Origin: Pseudomonas nitroreducens
Lineage (GTDB): Bacteria > Pseudomonadota > Gammaproteobacteria > Pseudomonadales > Pseudomonadaceae
Length of the DNA: 64,000 nt
Reading direction: 5' to 3'
Assembly (NCBI RefSeq): GCF_024170165.1
Contig: NZ_JALJXP010000001.1
Coordinates: 310,001 to 374,000, forward strand
The position numbers were made by a program, and so were the translations under genes. This document shows positions 39,737 to 49,602 of the stretch, piece after piece (positions within the stretch are counted from its first letter, which is position 1; every line of letters begins with the position of its first letter). The notes under the pieces were generated by a model. It saw only the letters and a program-made list of their open reading frames with translations. It was not told where the DNA came from and ran no database searches.

Positions 39737-40522
39737 ATGAGCGACGAAGTCGAAGACAGCAGCAACCCCAAGGACCGCAAGTACGTCGAGGCGCTGGCCC
39801 GCGGACTGGACGTGCTGCGCGCCTTCACCCACGGCTCGGTGGTGCTCGGCAACCAGGAAATCTCGCGGATCACCGGCCTGCCCAAGGCGACGGTGTCGCG
39901 CATGACCTACACCCTGACCCAGCTCGGCTACCTCTGCTACTCGCAGCAGCACGAGAAGTACCAGCTGGACTCCGGCGTGCTGGCGCTGGGTTACGCCTAT
40001 GTCTCCAACCTGCGCGTACGCCAGCTGGCCAAGCCGTACATGGACGCCTTCGCCCGTCGCACCAACACCACGGTCGGCCTGACCTGCCGCGACTGGCTGT
40101 CGATGATCTATGTGGAAAACTGCCGTCCGCCGGAGGCCACCTCCCTGCGCATGGACGCTGGCGTGCGTCTGCCGCTGGCGACCACCGCCGCCGGCCGTGC
40201 GTACCTCGCCGCGACCCCGGAGCAGGAGCGCGAACACCTGTTGTCGGCCCTGCAGGAGCGCCACGAAGGCGATTGGTCGGTCATGCGCGCCTCGCTGGAG
40301 GCGTCCTTCGAGGAATTCCGCCAGCATGGTTTCTGCCTGTCCCTCGGCGACTGGGACCGCAATGTGCGGGCTGCCGGCGTACCGCTGCGCCTGGCCGACG
40401 GCGGGCTGATGGCGCTGACCTGCGGAGCGCCGTCGTTCCAGCTCAGCGAGGAGACGCTGCGCGGCTCGCTGGCCCATGAGCTGGAGATTCTGGCGCGGGA
40501 TATCGAGAGCCTCGGGGCCTGA
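39737..40522 (+). CDS. IclR-family transcriptional regulator
   Basis: A 261-aa regulator: winged HTH at about 18-80 (VEALARGLDVLRAFTHG and GLPKATVSRMTYTLTQLGYL) and an IclR effector domain (about 90-255) with DWLSMIYVENCRP and LPLATTAAGRAYLA. The PcaR/PobR-like branch of IclR often responds to aromatic or dicarboxylic acids. It starts at the ATG at 39737, divergent from the ligase. Its position between the two operons and the shared 17-bp motif make it the likely regulator of both. Confidence 0.94.
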   Translation: MSDEVEDSSNPKDRKYVEALARGLDVLRAFTHGSVVLGNQEISRITGLPKATVSRMTYTLTQLGYLCYSQQHEKYQLDSGVLALGYAYVSNLRVRQLAKPYMDAFARRTNTTVGLTCRDWLSMIYVENCRPPEATSLRMDAGVRLPLATTAAGRAYLAATPEQEREHLLSALQERHEGDWSVMRASLEASFEEFRQHGFCLSLGDWDRNVRAAGVPLRLADGGLMALTCGAPSFQLSEETLRGSLAHELEILARDIESLGA

Positions 40523-40553
40523 TCGTCCAGTCTTGCACCTCTGCGGTTCATGC

Positions 40554-40694
40554 ACCCTCTCCCCAGCCCTCTCCCTGAAGGGAGAGGGAGCCATCCTCTG
40601 CATTGAGGAAACCTAGAGTTAGCCGGAGAGCGTTGAGTCTCAGAACACGCCGAACAGTCCCCTCTCCCTTCAGGGAGAGGGTTAGGGAGAGGGC
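40554..40694. repeat. CCCTCTCCC mosaic intergenic element, copy 2
   Basis: About 141 bp. The left end ACCCTCTCCCCAGCCCTCTC and CCTGAAGGGAGAGGGAGCC match copy 1 at 22640 closely; after a unique centre of about 65 bp the right end is CAGTCCCCTCTCCCTTCAGG then GAGAGGGTTAGGGAGAGGG. The right end here is a perfect palindrome, while in copy 1 it is degraded. Confidence 0.85.
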
Positions 40695-40719
40695 CGGCCT
40701 CCGCTCAGGACTTCCCCTT

Positions 40720-40797
40720 GTAGGAGCGAGCTTGCTCGCGAACCGCCCAGCACCGGAGCTGCCGGTGAATCCGTTCGCGAGCAAGCTCGCTCCTACA
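40720..40797. repeat. Inverted pair of REP-like palindromes, opposite polarity
   Basis: Plus copy 40720-40743 and minus copy 40773-40797, about 29 nt apart. The copies point in the opposite relative order to the doublets at 14.6 and 27.0 kb. With the mosaic element it fills the 292-bp gap between the IclR gene and the acyl-CoA dehydrogenase gene. Confidence 0.85.
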
Positions 40798-40814
40798 GGT
40801 GAAGCCGCTGCGCC

Positions 40815-41945
40815 TCAGGCGACTTCCATCAGCCCCGCATAAACCTTCAGGTGATGATCGTCGTCACCCAGCTGGTGACTGAGCATCACCAGGCGCTTGG
40901 CGTGGTGTGCCAGGACGTATTCCCAGGTCATGCCGATGCCGCCGTGCAGCTGGATCGCCTGCTCGGCCACGAAGCGCGCCGCGCGGGTGACGATGAACTT
41001 GGCGGCGGCCAGGGTGCGGCTGCGCTCGGCGCTGTCGGGCTGGTCGGCGACGCAGGCGGCGAGGATGGCCATGCTGGTGGCCTGTTCCAGCTCGCTGCGC
41101 ATGTCCACCATGCGGTGCTGCAGCACCTGGAACTTGCCGATCGGGATGCCGAACTGCTTGCGCGTCTTCAGGTAGTCCAGGGTCAGTGTGCAGGCTTCCT
41201 GCAGGCTGCCGAGGGCTTCGGCGCACTGCGCGGCGATGGCGCGGCCCTGTTGATAACGCAGCGCCGGCAGTGCCTCGCCCGGCGTGCCGATGGCCTCGCC
41301 GACGGCGCCGTCGAGGAACAGCTCGCAGGCGCGCTGGCCGTCCACCGTCGGGTACTCGCGGCGGCTCACGCCGGGCTGCTGCGGATCGACGAGGAACAGG
41401 CCGATGCCCGCCTCGTCCCGCGCGTTGCCGGACACCCGCGCCGAGACCAGGATCGCCGTGGCGCTCTGCCCGCCGATCACCACCGCCTTGCGTCCGCTCA
41501 GCGCCCAGCCGTTGCCGGCCTGCTCCGCGCGGGTCTGCACGTCGTGCAGCTGGTAGTGGCTCTGCGGTTCTTCCAGCGCGACGGCCAGCTGCGCATCTCC
41601 GCTGGCGATGCGCGGCAGCCAGTTATCTTTCTGCCCATCGCTGCCCAACTGGGCGATCAGCCCGCCGCCGTGCACCACCGATTGCAGATAAGGCTCCAGG
41701 CACAGGCCGCGGCCCAGCTCGGTGAGCACCAGCATGCTCTCCACGCCGCCGCCGAAGCCGCCGTGGCTTTCCGGCAGCGACACCGAGGTCAGCCCCAGCT
41801 CGCCGAGCTGGCGCCAGAACTCGGCGCTGTAACCCGGTTCGCTCTTGCTGAAGCCCTCGCGCTTGTCGAACGGGTATGCGTCGCGGACCAGGCGGGCCGC
41901 GGTGTCCTGCAGCATCTGCTGCTCTTCGCTCAGTTTGAAGTCCAT
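40815..41945 (-). CDS. Acyl-CoA dehydrogenase, small-type (PimD-like)
   Basis: A 376-aa FAD flavoprotein introducing the alpha-beta double bond in an acyl-CoA. Three ACAD domains are visible: N-terminal helices (MDFKLSEEQQMLQDTAARL), middle beta domain (WALSGRKAVVIGGQSA) and C-terminal helices (LQEACTLTLDYLKTRKQFG, LHGGIGMTWEYVLAHHAKR). N-terminus and pairing resemble PimD of the pimeloyl-CoA dehydrogenase described in Rhodopseudomonas. Last gene of a three-gene operon, 10 nt after the other dehydrogenase. Confidence 0.93.
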   Translation of the reverse strand: MDFKLSEEQQMLQDTAARLVRDAYPFDKREGFSKSEPGYSAEFWRQLGELGLTSVSLPESHGGFGGGVESMLVLTELGRGLCLEPYLQSVVHGGGLIAQLGSDGQKDNWLPRIASGDAQLAVALEEPQSHYQLHDVQTRAEQAGNGWALSGRKAVVIGGQSATAILVSARVSGNARDEAGIGLFLVDPQQPGVSRREYPTVDGQRACELFLDGAVGEAIGTPGEALPALRYQQGRAIAAQCAEALGSLQEACTLTLDYLKTRKQFGIPIGKFQVLQHRMVDMRSELEQATSMAILAACVADQPDSAERSRTLAAAKFIVTRAARFVAEQAIQLHGGIGMTWEYVLAHHAKRLVMLSHQLGDDDHHLKVYAGLMEVA

Positions 41946-41955
41946 GGTCCTGGCC

Positions 41956-43146
41956 TCACAGCTCGAGAATCATCTTGGAGACGATGTTCTTCTGGATTTC
42001 GTTGGAGCCGCCGAAGATCGACAGCTTGCGCAGGTTGAAATACTGGCTGGCCGGCGCGGCCGAGTAATCCGCGTGCAGCGCCTCGCTGCCCAGCTCGAAT
42101 TCGTCCTCGATGAAGGGCAGCGCGTAGGGGCCGAGCACCTTGCGCAGCAGGTGGCTGATCGCCTGGCGGATCTCCGTGCCCTTCACTTTCAGGATCGAGC
42201 TTTCCGCGCCCGGCACGCCGCCTTCGCGGGCGGCGGCGAGGATGCGCAGGGTGCTCATCTCGATGGCCATCAGCTGCATCTCCACCTCCGCCACCTGGGC
42301 GCGGAACAGCGGGTCTTCGAGCATCGGCCTGCCATCGCACAGCTCGCGGCTGGCGACCTGCTTCAGGTGCGCGAGCACCGCCTTGGACGCGCCGATGCCC
42401 GCGAGGCCGGTACGTTCGTAGGTCAGCAGGTACTTGGCGCAGGTCCAGCCTTCGTTCTCGCGGCCGACCAGGTTTGCCACCGGTACGCGCACGTTGTCGA
42501 AGAACACCTCGTTGACCTCGTGCTCGCCGTCCAGGGTGATGATCGGGCGCACGGTGATGCCGGGACTCTGTATGTCGATCAGCAGGAAACTGATACCGCG
42601 CTGCTGCTGCGCCTCGGGGTCGGTGCGCACCAGACAGAAGATCCAGTCGGCGTGCTGACCGAGGGTGGTCCAGGTTTTCTGGCCGTTCACCACGTAATGG
42701 TCGCCATCGCGCACGGCGCGGGTCTTCAGCGACGCGAGGTCGGAGCCGGCGCCCGGCTCGGAGTAGCCCTGGCACCACCAGTCGGTGCCGTCGAGGATGC
42801 GCGGCAGGTAGTGCGCCTGCTGTTCGGGCGTGCCGAACCTGATGATCACCGGGGCGACCATGTTGACGCCGAAGGGGATGGTGCGCGGCGCACCGAAGGC
42901 GGCGCATTCCTCTTCGAAAATGTGTTTCTGCACGGCGTTCCAGCCGGTGCCGCCGAACTCCTCCGGCCAGTGCGTGGCGTACCAGCCCTGCTCGGCGAGC
43001 ACGCGCTGCCAGCGCTGGTGGTCGCCCTTGTTCAGGTGTTTGCCCAGGCGCACCTTGCTGGCGATGTCCTTGGGCAGCTGGCTGTCGAGGAAGTGGCGGA
43101 CTTCATCGCGGAACGCCAGTTCGTCGGGGGTGAAGTGGATGTCCAT
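41956..43146 (-). CDS. Acyl-CoA dehydrogenase, large-type (PimC-like)
   Basis: A 396-aa ACAD. Signatures are GYSEPGAGSDLASLKT, VVNGQKTWTTLGQHADW, YERTGLAGIG and FGGSNEIQKNIVSKMIL. MDIHFTPDELAFRDEVRHFL at the N-terminus is typical of the PimC branch. The probable catalytic glutamate lies in the EYS-type region before the C-terminus but I cannot fix it without alignment. It is paired with the smaller dehydrogenase downstream and they may form a heteromer, as described for PimC/PimD. 9 nt after the hydratase/dehydrogenase gene. Confidence 0.93.
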   Translation of the reverse strand: MDIHFTPDELAFRDEVRHFLDSQLPKDIASKVRLGKHLNKGDHQRWQRVLAEQGWYATHWPEEFGGTGWNAVQKHIFEEECAAFGAPRTIPFGVNMVAPVIIRFGTPEQQAHYLPRILDGTDWWCQGYSEPGAGSDLASLKTRAVRDGDHYVVNGQKTWTTLGQHADWIFCLVRTDPEAQQQRGISFLLIDIQSPGITVRPIITLDGEHEVNEVFFDNVRVPVANLVGRENEGWTCAKYLLTYERTGLAGIGASKAVLAHLKQVASRELCDGRPMLEDPLFRAQVAEVEMQLMAIEMSTLRILAAAREGGVPGAESSILKVKGTEIRQAISHLLRKVLGPYALPFIEDEFELGSEALHADYSAAPASQYFNLRKLSIFGGSNEIQKNIVSKMILEL

Positions 43147-43155
43147 GGCGGGTCC

Positions 43156-45249
<2,094 letters not shown>

Positions 45250-45285
45250 GCTGAACTCCGTCTTGGCGTTGTTTTAACGGAATGA

Positions 45286-45302
45286 TGTTTCGCTGTGCAG
45301 AA
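45286..45302 (-). promoter_or_regulatory. 17-bp motif shared with the promoter at 39581-39597
   Basis: On the minus strand this reads TTCTGCACAGCGAAACA, identical to the copy between the ligase and IclR genes, and here lies 36 nt upstream of the ATG of the multifunctional enzyme. Candidate operator for joint control. Confidence 0.7.
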
Positions 45303-45384
45303 TACGATGCTGTTTTTTATCGATGGATTGCAAGTCCTTTTCGACTCGGCGCGGAGGGTCCGGTGGCTTTCTGCGGGGGCACAA

Positions 45385-45669
45385 TCAGGGGCGCTGCGTG
45401 CTCCCCGCGACCAGCAGGTCGCCGTGCAGTTCGCAGTAGCATTCGTCGTTCCAGCCGTAGTGCAGGTCGCGGCAGATCGAGTGGCGCACCGGGCCGGACT
45501 CCCCCGGCGTGCGGGTTTTCAGGCTGTCGCGCAGGGCCGCGTAGATCGAGCCGGGCTGCGGCCAGCCGGTGCGCACGGGGCCTTCGCCGAGCTGATTGCC
45601 GGCGCGCAACTCGGCCCGCAGGATGGCGTCGAGTTCCGGGCAGAGCTGGGTGGCAGGCTGGCGCCTCAT
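45385..45669 (-). CDS. Small hypothetical protein
   Basis: A 94-aa soluble protein without a signal peptide or known motif. It contains four cysteines, three of them close together near the end (SICRDLHYGWNDECYCELHGD), which could bind a metal. The ATG at 45669 has a very good AGGAGGGAA ribosome site, the main reason to accept it. Transcribed toward the beta-oxidation operon but 135 nt from it, and divergent from the epoxide-hydrolase-like gene. Function unknown. Confidence 0.7.
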   Translation of the reverse strand: MRRQPATQLCPELDAILRAELRAGNQLGEGPVRTGWPQPGSIYAALRDSLKTRTPGESGPVRHSICRDLHYGWNDECYCELHGDLLVAGSTQRP

Positions 45670-45834
45670 GGGGGTTCCCTCCTTGGACGTTTCTGTGGAT
45701 GAGGTGGGCATTATCTCTCGGTCGCCGTCGCCGCTTCAGTGCTCGGAAAGGACCCTTCATTCGCCTGGTGAATAGGGTTCGGACTACCGTTCGGGCTTGG
45801 CATAGTGAAGCTCATCCTTTGCGGAGCGTGCGCC

Positions 45835-46785
45835 ATGAACGAGTTCGAACACCAGTTGCTGGCGGTCAATGGCATCCAGCTCAGCCTCTACAGCTGCGGG
45901 CCGGCGGACGGCAAGCCGGTGTGGATGCTGCACGGCTTTCCCGAGTGCTGGCATTCCTGGCAGCACCAGATGCGCGCCCTCGCCGCCTCCGGCTACCGCG
46001 TGTTCGTCCCGGAAATGCGCGGCTACGGCCAGACCAGCGCGCCACAGGAAGTGGCCGCCTACGATGTGCTGACGCTCTGCGCGGATATCCAGGGCGCCAT
46101 GGATGCGCTGGGACACGAGCGCGTGGCCATGGTCGGGCATGACTGGGGGGCGCCGGTGGCATGGCACCTGGCGCTGCTGGAGCCGCTGCGCGTGGAGGTG
46201 CTGGCGACGCTCTCGGTGCCCTTCGCCGGTCGCGCGAAGCGCCCACCCGTGGAAATCATGCGTGAGGTGTTCGCCGGAAAGTTCTTCTACATCCTCTACT
46301 TCCAGCAGCCCGGCCGTGCCGAGGCCGAGCTGGATGCCGACATCGCCATGAGCCTGCGCCACTTCCTCGGTGACAACGTGCGCCTGGCGCCGGATCAGTC
46401 CCCCGACGGTCGCCTGTTCGACGGCCTGCCACCGCCGCCGGCGCACCCGGCCTGGTGCAGCGCCGAGGATTTCCAGTGGTATGTACGGACCTTCGAAGGC
46501 CGGGGCTTCCATGGCGCGCTGAACTGGTACCGCAATTTCGAGCGCAGCTGGCAGCGCAGCGAGCCGCTGGCCGGGCGCAAGGTCGGGCAACCGACGCTGT
46601 TCCTGATCGGCGACCGCGACCCGGTCGGCCGCTTCGAGGCCTATACCGTGCAGCGCATGCCCGAGCACGTGCCCAACCTCGAACAGCATGTGCTGGAGAA
46701 CTGCGGCCACTGGATCCAGAGCCAGCAGCCGGAACGGGTGAACGCTCTGCTGGGAGATTTCCTCAGCCGGCACTACCCGGCCTGA
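45835..46785 (+). CDS. Alpha/beta-fold hydrolase, epoxide hydrolase type
   Basis: A 316-aa alpha/beta hydrolase. The oxyanion motif HGFPECWHSW (33-42) and nucleophile D103 in GHDWGAPVAW are diagnostic of soluble epoxide hydrolases; the base histidine is in ENCGHWIQ, and DRDP holds the acid. Cap-domain tyrosines are available (FYILYFQQPG and NWYRNF). It would open an epoxide to a diol. The ATG at 45835 (MNEFEHQLL) is taken; 45805 adds 10 residues. Convergent with elaA, with only 1 nt between the stops. Confidence 0.92.
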   Translation: MNEFEHQLLAVNGIQLSLYSCGPADGKPVWMLHGFPECWHSWQHQMRALAASGYRVFVPEMRGYGQTSAPQEVAAYDVLTLCADIQGAMDALGHERVAMVGHDWGAPVAWHLALLEPLRVEVLATLSVPFAGRAKRPPVEIMREVFAGKFFYILYFQQPGRAEAELDADIAMSLRHFLGDNVRLAPDQSPDGRLFDGLPPPPAHPAWCSAEDFQWYVRTFEGRGFHGALNWYRNFERSWQRSEPLAGRKVGQPTLFLIGDRDPVGRFEAYTVQRMPEHVPNLEQHVLENCGHWIQSQQPERVNALLGDFLSRHYPA

Positions 46786-46786
46786 A

Positions 46787-47242
46787 TCAGGCTTCGCGGC
46801 GCATCCCGATGTGCGGGATGTCGTCTTCCAGGTAGACCTCGGTCACCGGAGTGAAGCCGTAGCGGCCGTAGTAGCCCTGCAGGTGCGCCTGGGCCGAGAG
46901 GTACACTGGCAGCCCCGGCCAGCGCTGGGCGATGGCCTGCAGCGCCTGCTCCATGAGCTGGTGGCCCAGGCCGGTGCCGCGGCCCTGCGGGGCGATCACC
47001 ACGCGGCCGATCACCACGTCGCCGTCATGGTGCTGCGGGTCGAGCAGGCGCAGATAGCCGATCAGCTGGCCCTCCTCTTCCACCATCAGGTGGCAGGTGT
47101 CGCCGAGCAGGTCCAGGCCGTCGACTTCCTGGTAGGGGCATTTCTGTTCCACCACGAAGACTTCGGTGCGCAGCTGCAGGATGGCGTAGAGCTCTTCCTT
47201 GGTCAGGTCGCGGTGGTGCTTGCAGGTCCAGTTCAGGGCCAT
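46787..47242 (-). CDS. elaA: GNAT N-acetyltransferase, ElaA family
   Basis: A 151-aa acetyltransferase. ElaA features are LYAILQLRTEVFVVEQKCPYQEVDG near the N-terminus and the acetyl-CoA loop VVIAPQGRGTGLGHQLM. Substrate unknown in this family. It stands alone between the convergent hydrolase gene and a LysR gene on the same strand, 57 nt away. Confidence 0.93.
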   Translation of the reverse strand: MALNWTCKHHRDLTKEELYAILQLRTEVFVVEQKCPYQEVDGLDLLGDTCHLMVEEEGQLIGYLRLLDPQHHDGDVVIGRVVIAPQGRGTGLGHQLMEQALQAIAQRWPGLPVYLSAQAHLQGYYGRYGFTPVTEVYLEDDIPHIGMRREA

Positions 47243-47298
47243 GTGGTGTTCACTCCGATCATCAAGGTGGCGTCTTCAGAGCGGCATGGTAGCGCGCC

Positions 47299-48216
47299 TC
47301 AGACCGGCGCGTGGAAGCGCAGCGTGGTCGAGCCGCCCAGATGCCGGCGCAGCGCTTCGATGGCCACCTTGACCTTGGCCGGCTGGGCATCCCGGCGCGG
47401 GGTGACGGCATAGATGCCGAACGGCGGCAGCGTCCATTCCGGCAGCAGTCGCACCAGCCTGCCCTCCTCCAGCGCCTCGCGGACTTCCGGCTCCGGCTGG
47501 GCGGAAACCCCGAGGCCGTCGAGGGTGAACTGGCGCAGAGCGATCATGCTGTTGGCCGCCACGCGCGCCTCCAGCCGCAGCTTGCAGCTCTCCCCGCCCG
47601 GCCCGCTGAAGTTCAGGTAGGCCTGGTGCGCCACGGTGTTCAGCGACAGCCAGTCGACGCCCTGCAGTTGCTGCGGGTGGTCGATGGCCGGCATGCGCCG
47701 CAGGTACGCGGGCGCGGCGCAGATGACGTTGTTCCACTCGGCCAGGTGCCTTGCCACCAGGCTGGAATCCGACAGCGTGCCGACGCGGATGGCGAGGTCG
47801 ATGCGCTGCTCGATCAGGTCGATCTGCTCGTCGTGGAAGAACAGCTGCAGGCGCAGCTGGCGGTGGTTCTCCAGCAGCGGGCGCAGCGCTTCGGTGATGA
47901 GCTTGCCGGAGAAGCCCACCGGCGCGGCCAGGCGCAGTTCGCCCACCGGTGCCTCGCGCCATTCGCCCAGGCGCTGCTCGGCCTCCTCGGCGATGGCGAG
48001 CAGCTGCGCGCAACTGCGGTAGAAGGCTTCGCCGGCCTCGGTCAGCGTCAGCTTGCGGGTGGTGCGGTGCAGCAGCGTGACCTGGGCGTGGGCTTCGAGC
48101 TTGCGGATCTGCTGGCTGACCGCCGAAGGTGTCATGCCCAGCGCTTCGGCCGCGGCGGCCATGGAGCCGCGGGCGACCACGGTGGCGAACACCGCCATGC
48201 CGCGAAGATTGTCCAT
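47299..48216 (-). CDS. LysR-family transcriptional regulator
   Basis: A 305-aa LysR protein of the CrgA-like branch: HTH at about 3-60 (FATVVARGSMAAAAEALGMTPSAVSQQIRKLEA) and an effector domain with LRLAAPVGFSGKLI and IDLAIRVGTLSDSSLVARHL. It diverges from the DUF2218 gene over 97 nt and probably controls it. Inducer unknown. Confidence 0.93.
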   Translation of the reverse strand: MDNLRGMAVFATVVARGSMAAAAEALGMTPSAVSQQIRKLEAHAQVTLLHRTTRKLTLTEAGEAFYRSCAQLLAIAEEAEQRLGEWREAPVGELRLAAPVGFSGKLITEALRPLLENHRQLRLQLFFHDEQIDLIEQRIDLAIRVGTLSDSSLVARHLAEWNNVICAAPAYLRRMPAIDHPQQLQGVDWLSLNTVAHQAYLNFSGPGGESCKLRLEARVAANSMIALRQFTLDGLGVSAQPEPEVREALEEGRLVRLLPEWTLPPFGIYAVTPRRDAQPAKVKVAIEALRRHLGGSTTLRFHAPV

Positions 48217-48313
48217 TGTGAAGCTCCGCTAAAGAGTGAAAGGCAAAATAGCGGGTTTTTCCCTGGATTGCCGGCGCCTAGGATGTCATCTCCCAAAATG
48301 GAGAAGAGAAAAG

Positions 48314-48601
48314 ATGCCTTCGAGCCGTGCCACCGTCCCTACCCCCGATGCCGCGCGCTACCTCAAGCGCCTGTGCAACCACTTCGCCCACAAGCTGCCG
48401 GTCGAACTGACCGACGAGCGTGGCGTGCTGCCCTTCGATTTCGGCACCTGCCGCCTGCACGCAACCCCGGAAGCGCTGCTGATGGACGCCGAGTCCGCCG
48501 ATGCGGAAGGGCTCGAGCGCCTGCAGAACGTGGTGGTCAGCCACCTCGACCGTTTCGCCTGGAAAGAAGGCCAGCTGCCGGTGAACTGGCAAGCCGCCTG
48601 A
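48314..48601 (+). CDS. DUF2218 protein
   Basis: A 95-aa soluble protein: TPDAARYLKRLCNHFAHKLPVE, RGVLPFDFGTCRL, DAESADAEGLERLQNVVVSHLDRFA. This pattern is DUF2218. Members are often found by siderophore or redox genes but no function is established. The ATG at 48314 follows a GGAGAAGAGAA purine run. A strong terminator follows. Confidence 0.9.
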   Translation: MPSSRATVPTPDAARYLKRLCNHFAHKLPVELTDERGVLPFDFGTCRLHATPEALLMDAESADAEGLERLQNVVVSHLDRFAWKEGQLPVNWQAA

Positions 48602-48629
48602 CAGCGCTGGCGAAAAAAGCGCAAAAACG

Positions 48630-48657
48630 AAAAAACCCGGCCAAGGCCGGGTTTTTT
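48630..48657 (+). terminator. Rho-independent terminator after DUF2218 gene
   Basis: AAAAAACCCGGCC (48630-48642), AA, GGCCGGGTTTTTT (48645-48657). A 13-bp perfect stem with T-tract, 29 nt after the stop. Confidence 0.92.
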
Positions 48658-48802
48658 GTTGCCTGGGAAAAGCCAGGCGGCGCTGAAGATTTGTGACCAT
48701 AGGCTCTGCCTTTGGTCACTGAAAATTCTTCTGCTCAAGAAAGGTCGCTAAATAGGCAGAGATATTGATATTCGTTTGTTTGAATGCTTTTTAACCAAAT
48801 TC

Positions 48803-48818
48803 CAAAGTCAATACTTTG
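48803..48818. other. Palindrome in an A/T-rich gap next to the toxin gene
   Basis: CAAAGT-CAAT-ACTTTG lies in a stretch (about 48720-48840) that is visibly poorer in G+C than the rest of the window. It is 28 nt beyond the toxin stop, and no T-tract follows on the minus strand. It could be a processing hairpin, an operator of something lost, or chance. Confidence 0.35.
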
Positions 48819-48845
48819 AAACATCTTGTAACCGTGTGGCCACTT

Positions 48846-49127
48846 TTACCCCGAGTTATCCACACGGTCGATGCGCAAAATCTGCACAGAACGTCCCTTT
48901 ACCCGGAAAGACGCCTGGTACGGCCAACGCTCGACCAGCAATTCGCGCACGCCGGGCACCTCGCTGGGCATGCCGCTGCTGCTTTGCTCCAGGTTCGCCA
49001 GCGGGCTGACCTGCTCGACGATGTCCTGGATGGCCCGCAGCGCCTTCTCCGGGCCGATCAGCACGACGTAGTGGTCGTAGATGGCGTCCAGGTCGGCGGC
49101 GGCCTTGTGCGTCCACTGCAGGCTCAT
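48846..49127 (-). CDS. ParE/RelE-type toxin
   Basis: A 93-aa RelE/ParE-fold protein: LQWTHKAAADLDAIYDHYV, GPEKALRAIQDIVEQVSPL, GVRELLVERWPYQASFRVKG and VQILRIDRV match ParE-type toxins, which poison DNA gyrase or cleave mRNA depending on subgroup. The start ATG at 49127 overlaps the antitoxin stop by 4 nt, the classical coupled order antitoxin then toxin. The in-frame ATG/GTG four codons earlier is rejected for that reason. Confidence 0.9.
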   Translation of the reverse strand: MSLQWTHKAAADLDAIYDHYVVLIGPEKALRAIQDIVEQVSPLANLEQSSSGMPSEVPGVRELLVERWPYQASFRVKGRSVQILRIDRVDNSG

Positions 49128-49351
49128 GCCAGACCCCACTTGGCTTCGATGGCCGCGTGCTCCAGCAGGTGGCCGGCATCGGCGTCCGCCACCCCTTCAT
49201 CGATGGCCGCCACGTGCCAGCTCTGGCGCTCCAGGTACTGCGCCAGCGCCTGGCGCAGGTGGTAGGGCCGGTCCCGGTGGGTGGCGCGGGCCAGCTGGTC
49301 CAGCGCCGCCACGAGGGCGTCATCGGCGCGGAACGAGACAACAGTGGTCAC
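49124..49351 (-). CDS. Ribbon-helix-helix antitoxin
   Basis: A 75-aa protein. The N-terminal ribbon and helices TTVVSFRADDALVAALDQLA and ATHRDRPYHLRQALAQYLERQ form a RHH DNA-binding domain; the C-terminal tail (EGVADADAGHLLEHAAIEAKWG) would wrap the toxin. Start is a GTG at 49351 with GGAG upstream at a long spacing; no ATG fits the conserved N-terminus. It is expected to repress its own promoter through the palindrome at 49375-49391. Confidence 0.85.
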   Translation of the reverse strand: MTTVVSFRADDALVAALDQLARATHRDRPYHLRQALAQYLERQSWHVAAIDEGVADADAGHLLEHAAIEAKWGLA

Positions 49352-49374
49352 TTTTTGAACAGCTCCGTTTACGC

Positions 49375-49391
49375 TGTATACACAGTATACA
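49375..49391. promoter_or_regulatory. Probable operator of the toxin-antitoxin pair
   Basis: TGTATAC-ACA-GTATACA is a perfect inverted repeat 24 nt upstream of the antitoxin GTG; further TATAC-type half-sites follow (TACGTATACG at 49401-49410). RHH antitoxins bind such short palindromic repeats. Confidence 0.7.
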
Positions 49392-49602
49392 ACGATAACA
49401 TACGTATACGAATCAAGCACTTGGCAGCGGCGGATTTTTTCCTGGAGACACCGTGAAAGCCCGCCAGGCGCGGGCCGCAAGGCCACTTTCGCGGCGGCGA
49501 AAGTTGGCTTCCGGCTTCGGGGATTTGCCGGCGGGGCGAGGGGCATCAGGCTGGCGGGGCGAAGGCCTGATTCCCACACAACAACAACAGGAGCCCCCCG
49601 CG

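Noticed and set aside
39527..40603. Upstream extension of the acyl-CoA ligase frame (902 codons in total)
   Set aside because: The extension reads antisense through the IclR gene; the family N-terminus and a GGAGAAG site place the start at 39526.
48856..48864. TTATCCACA, a perfect DnaA-box 9-mer
   Set aside because: It is single, lies in the toxin coding end, and one such match is expected by chance in a window of this size. There is no A/T-rich unwinding region with box clusters, so it is not an origin.
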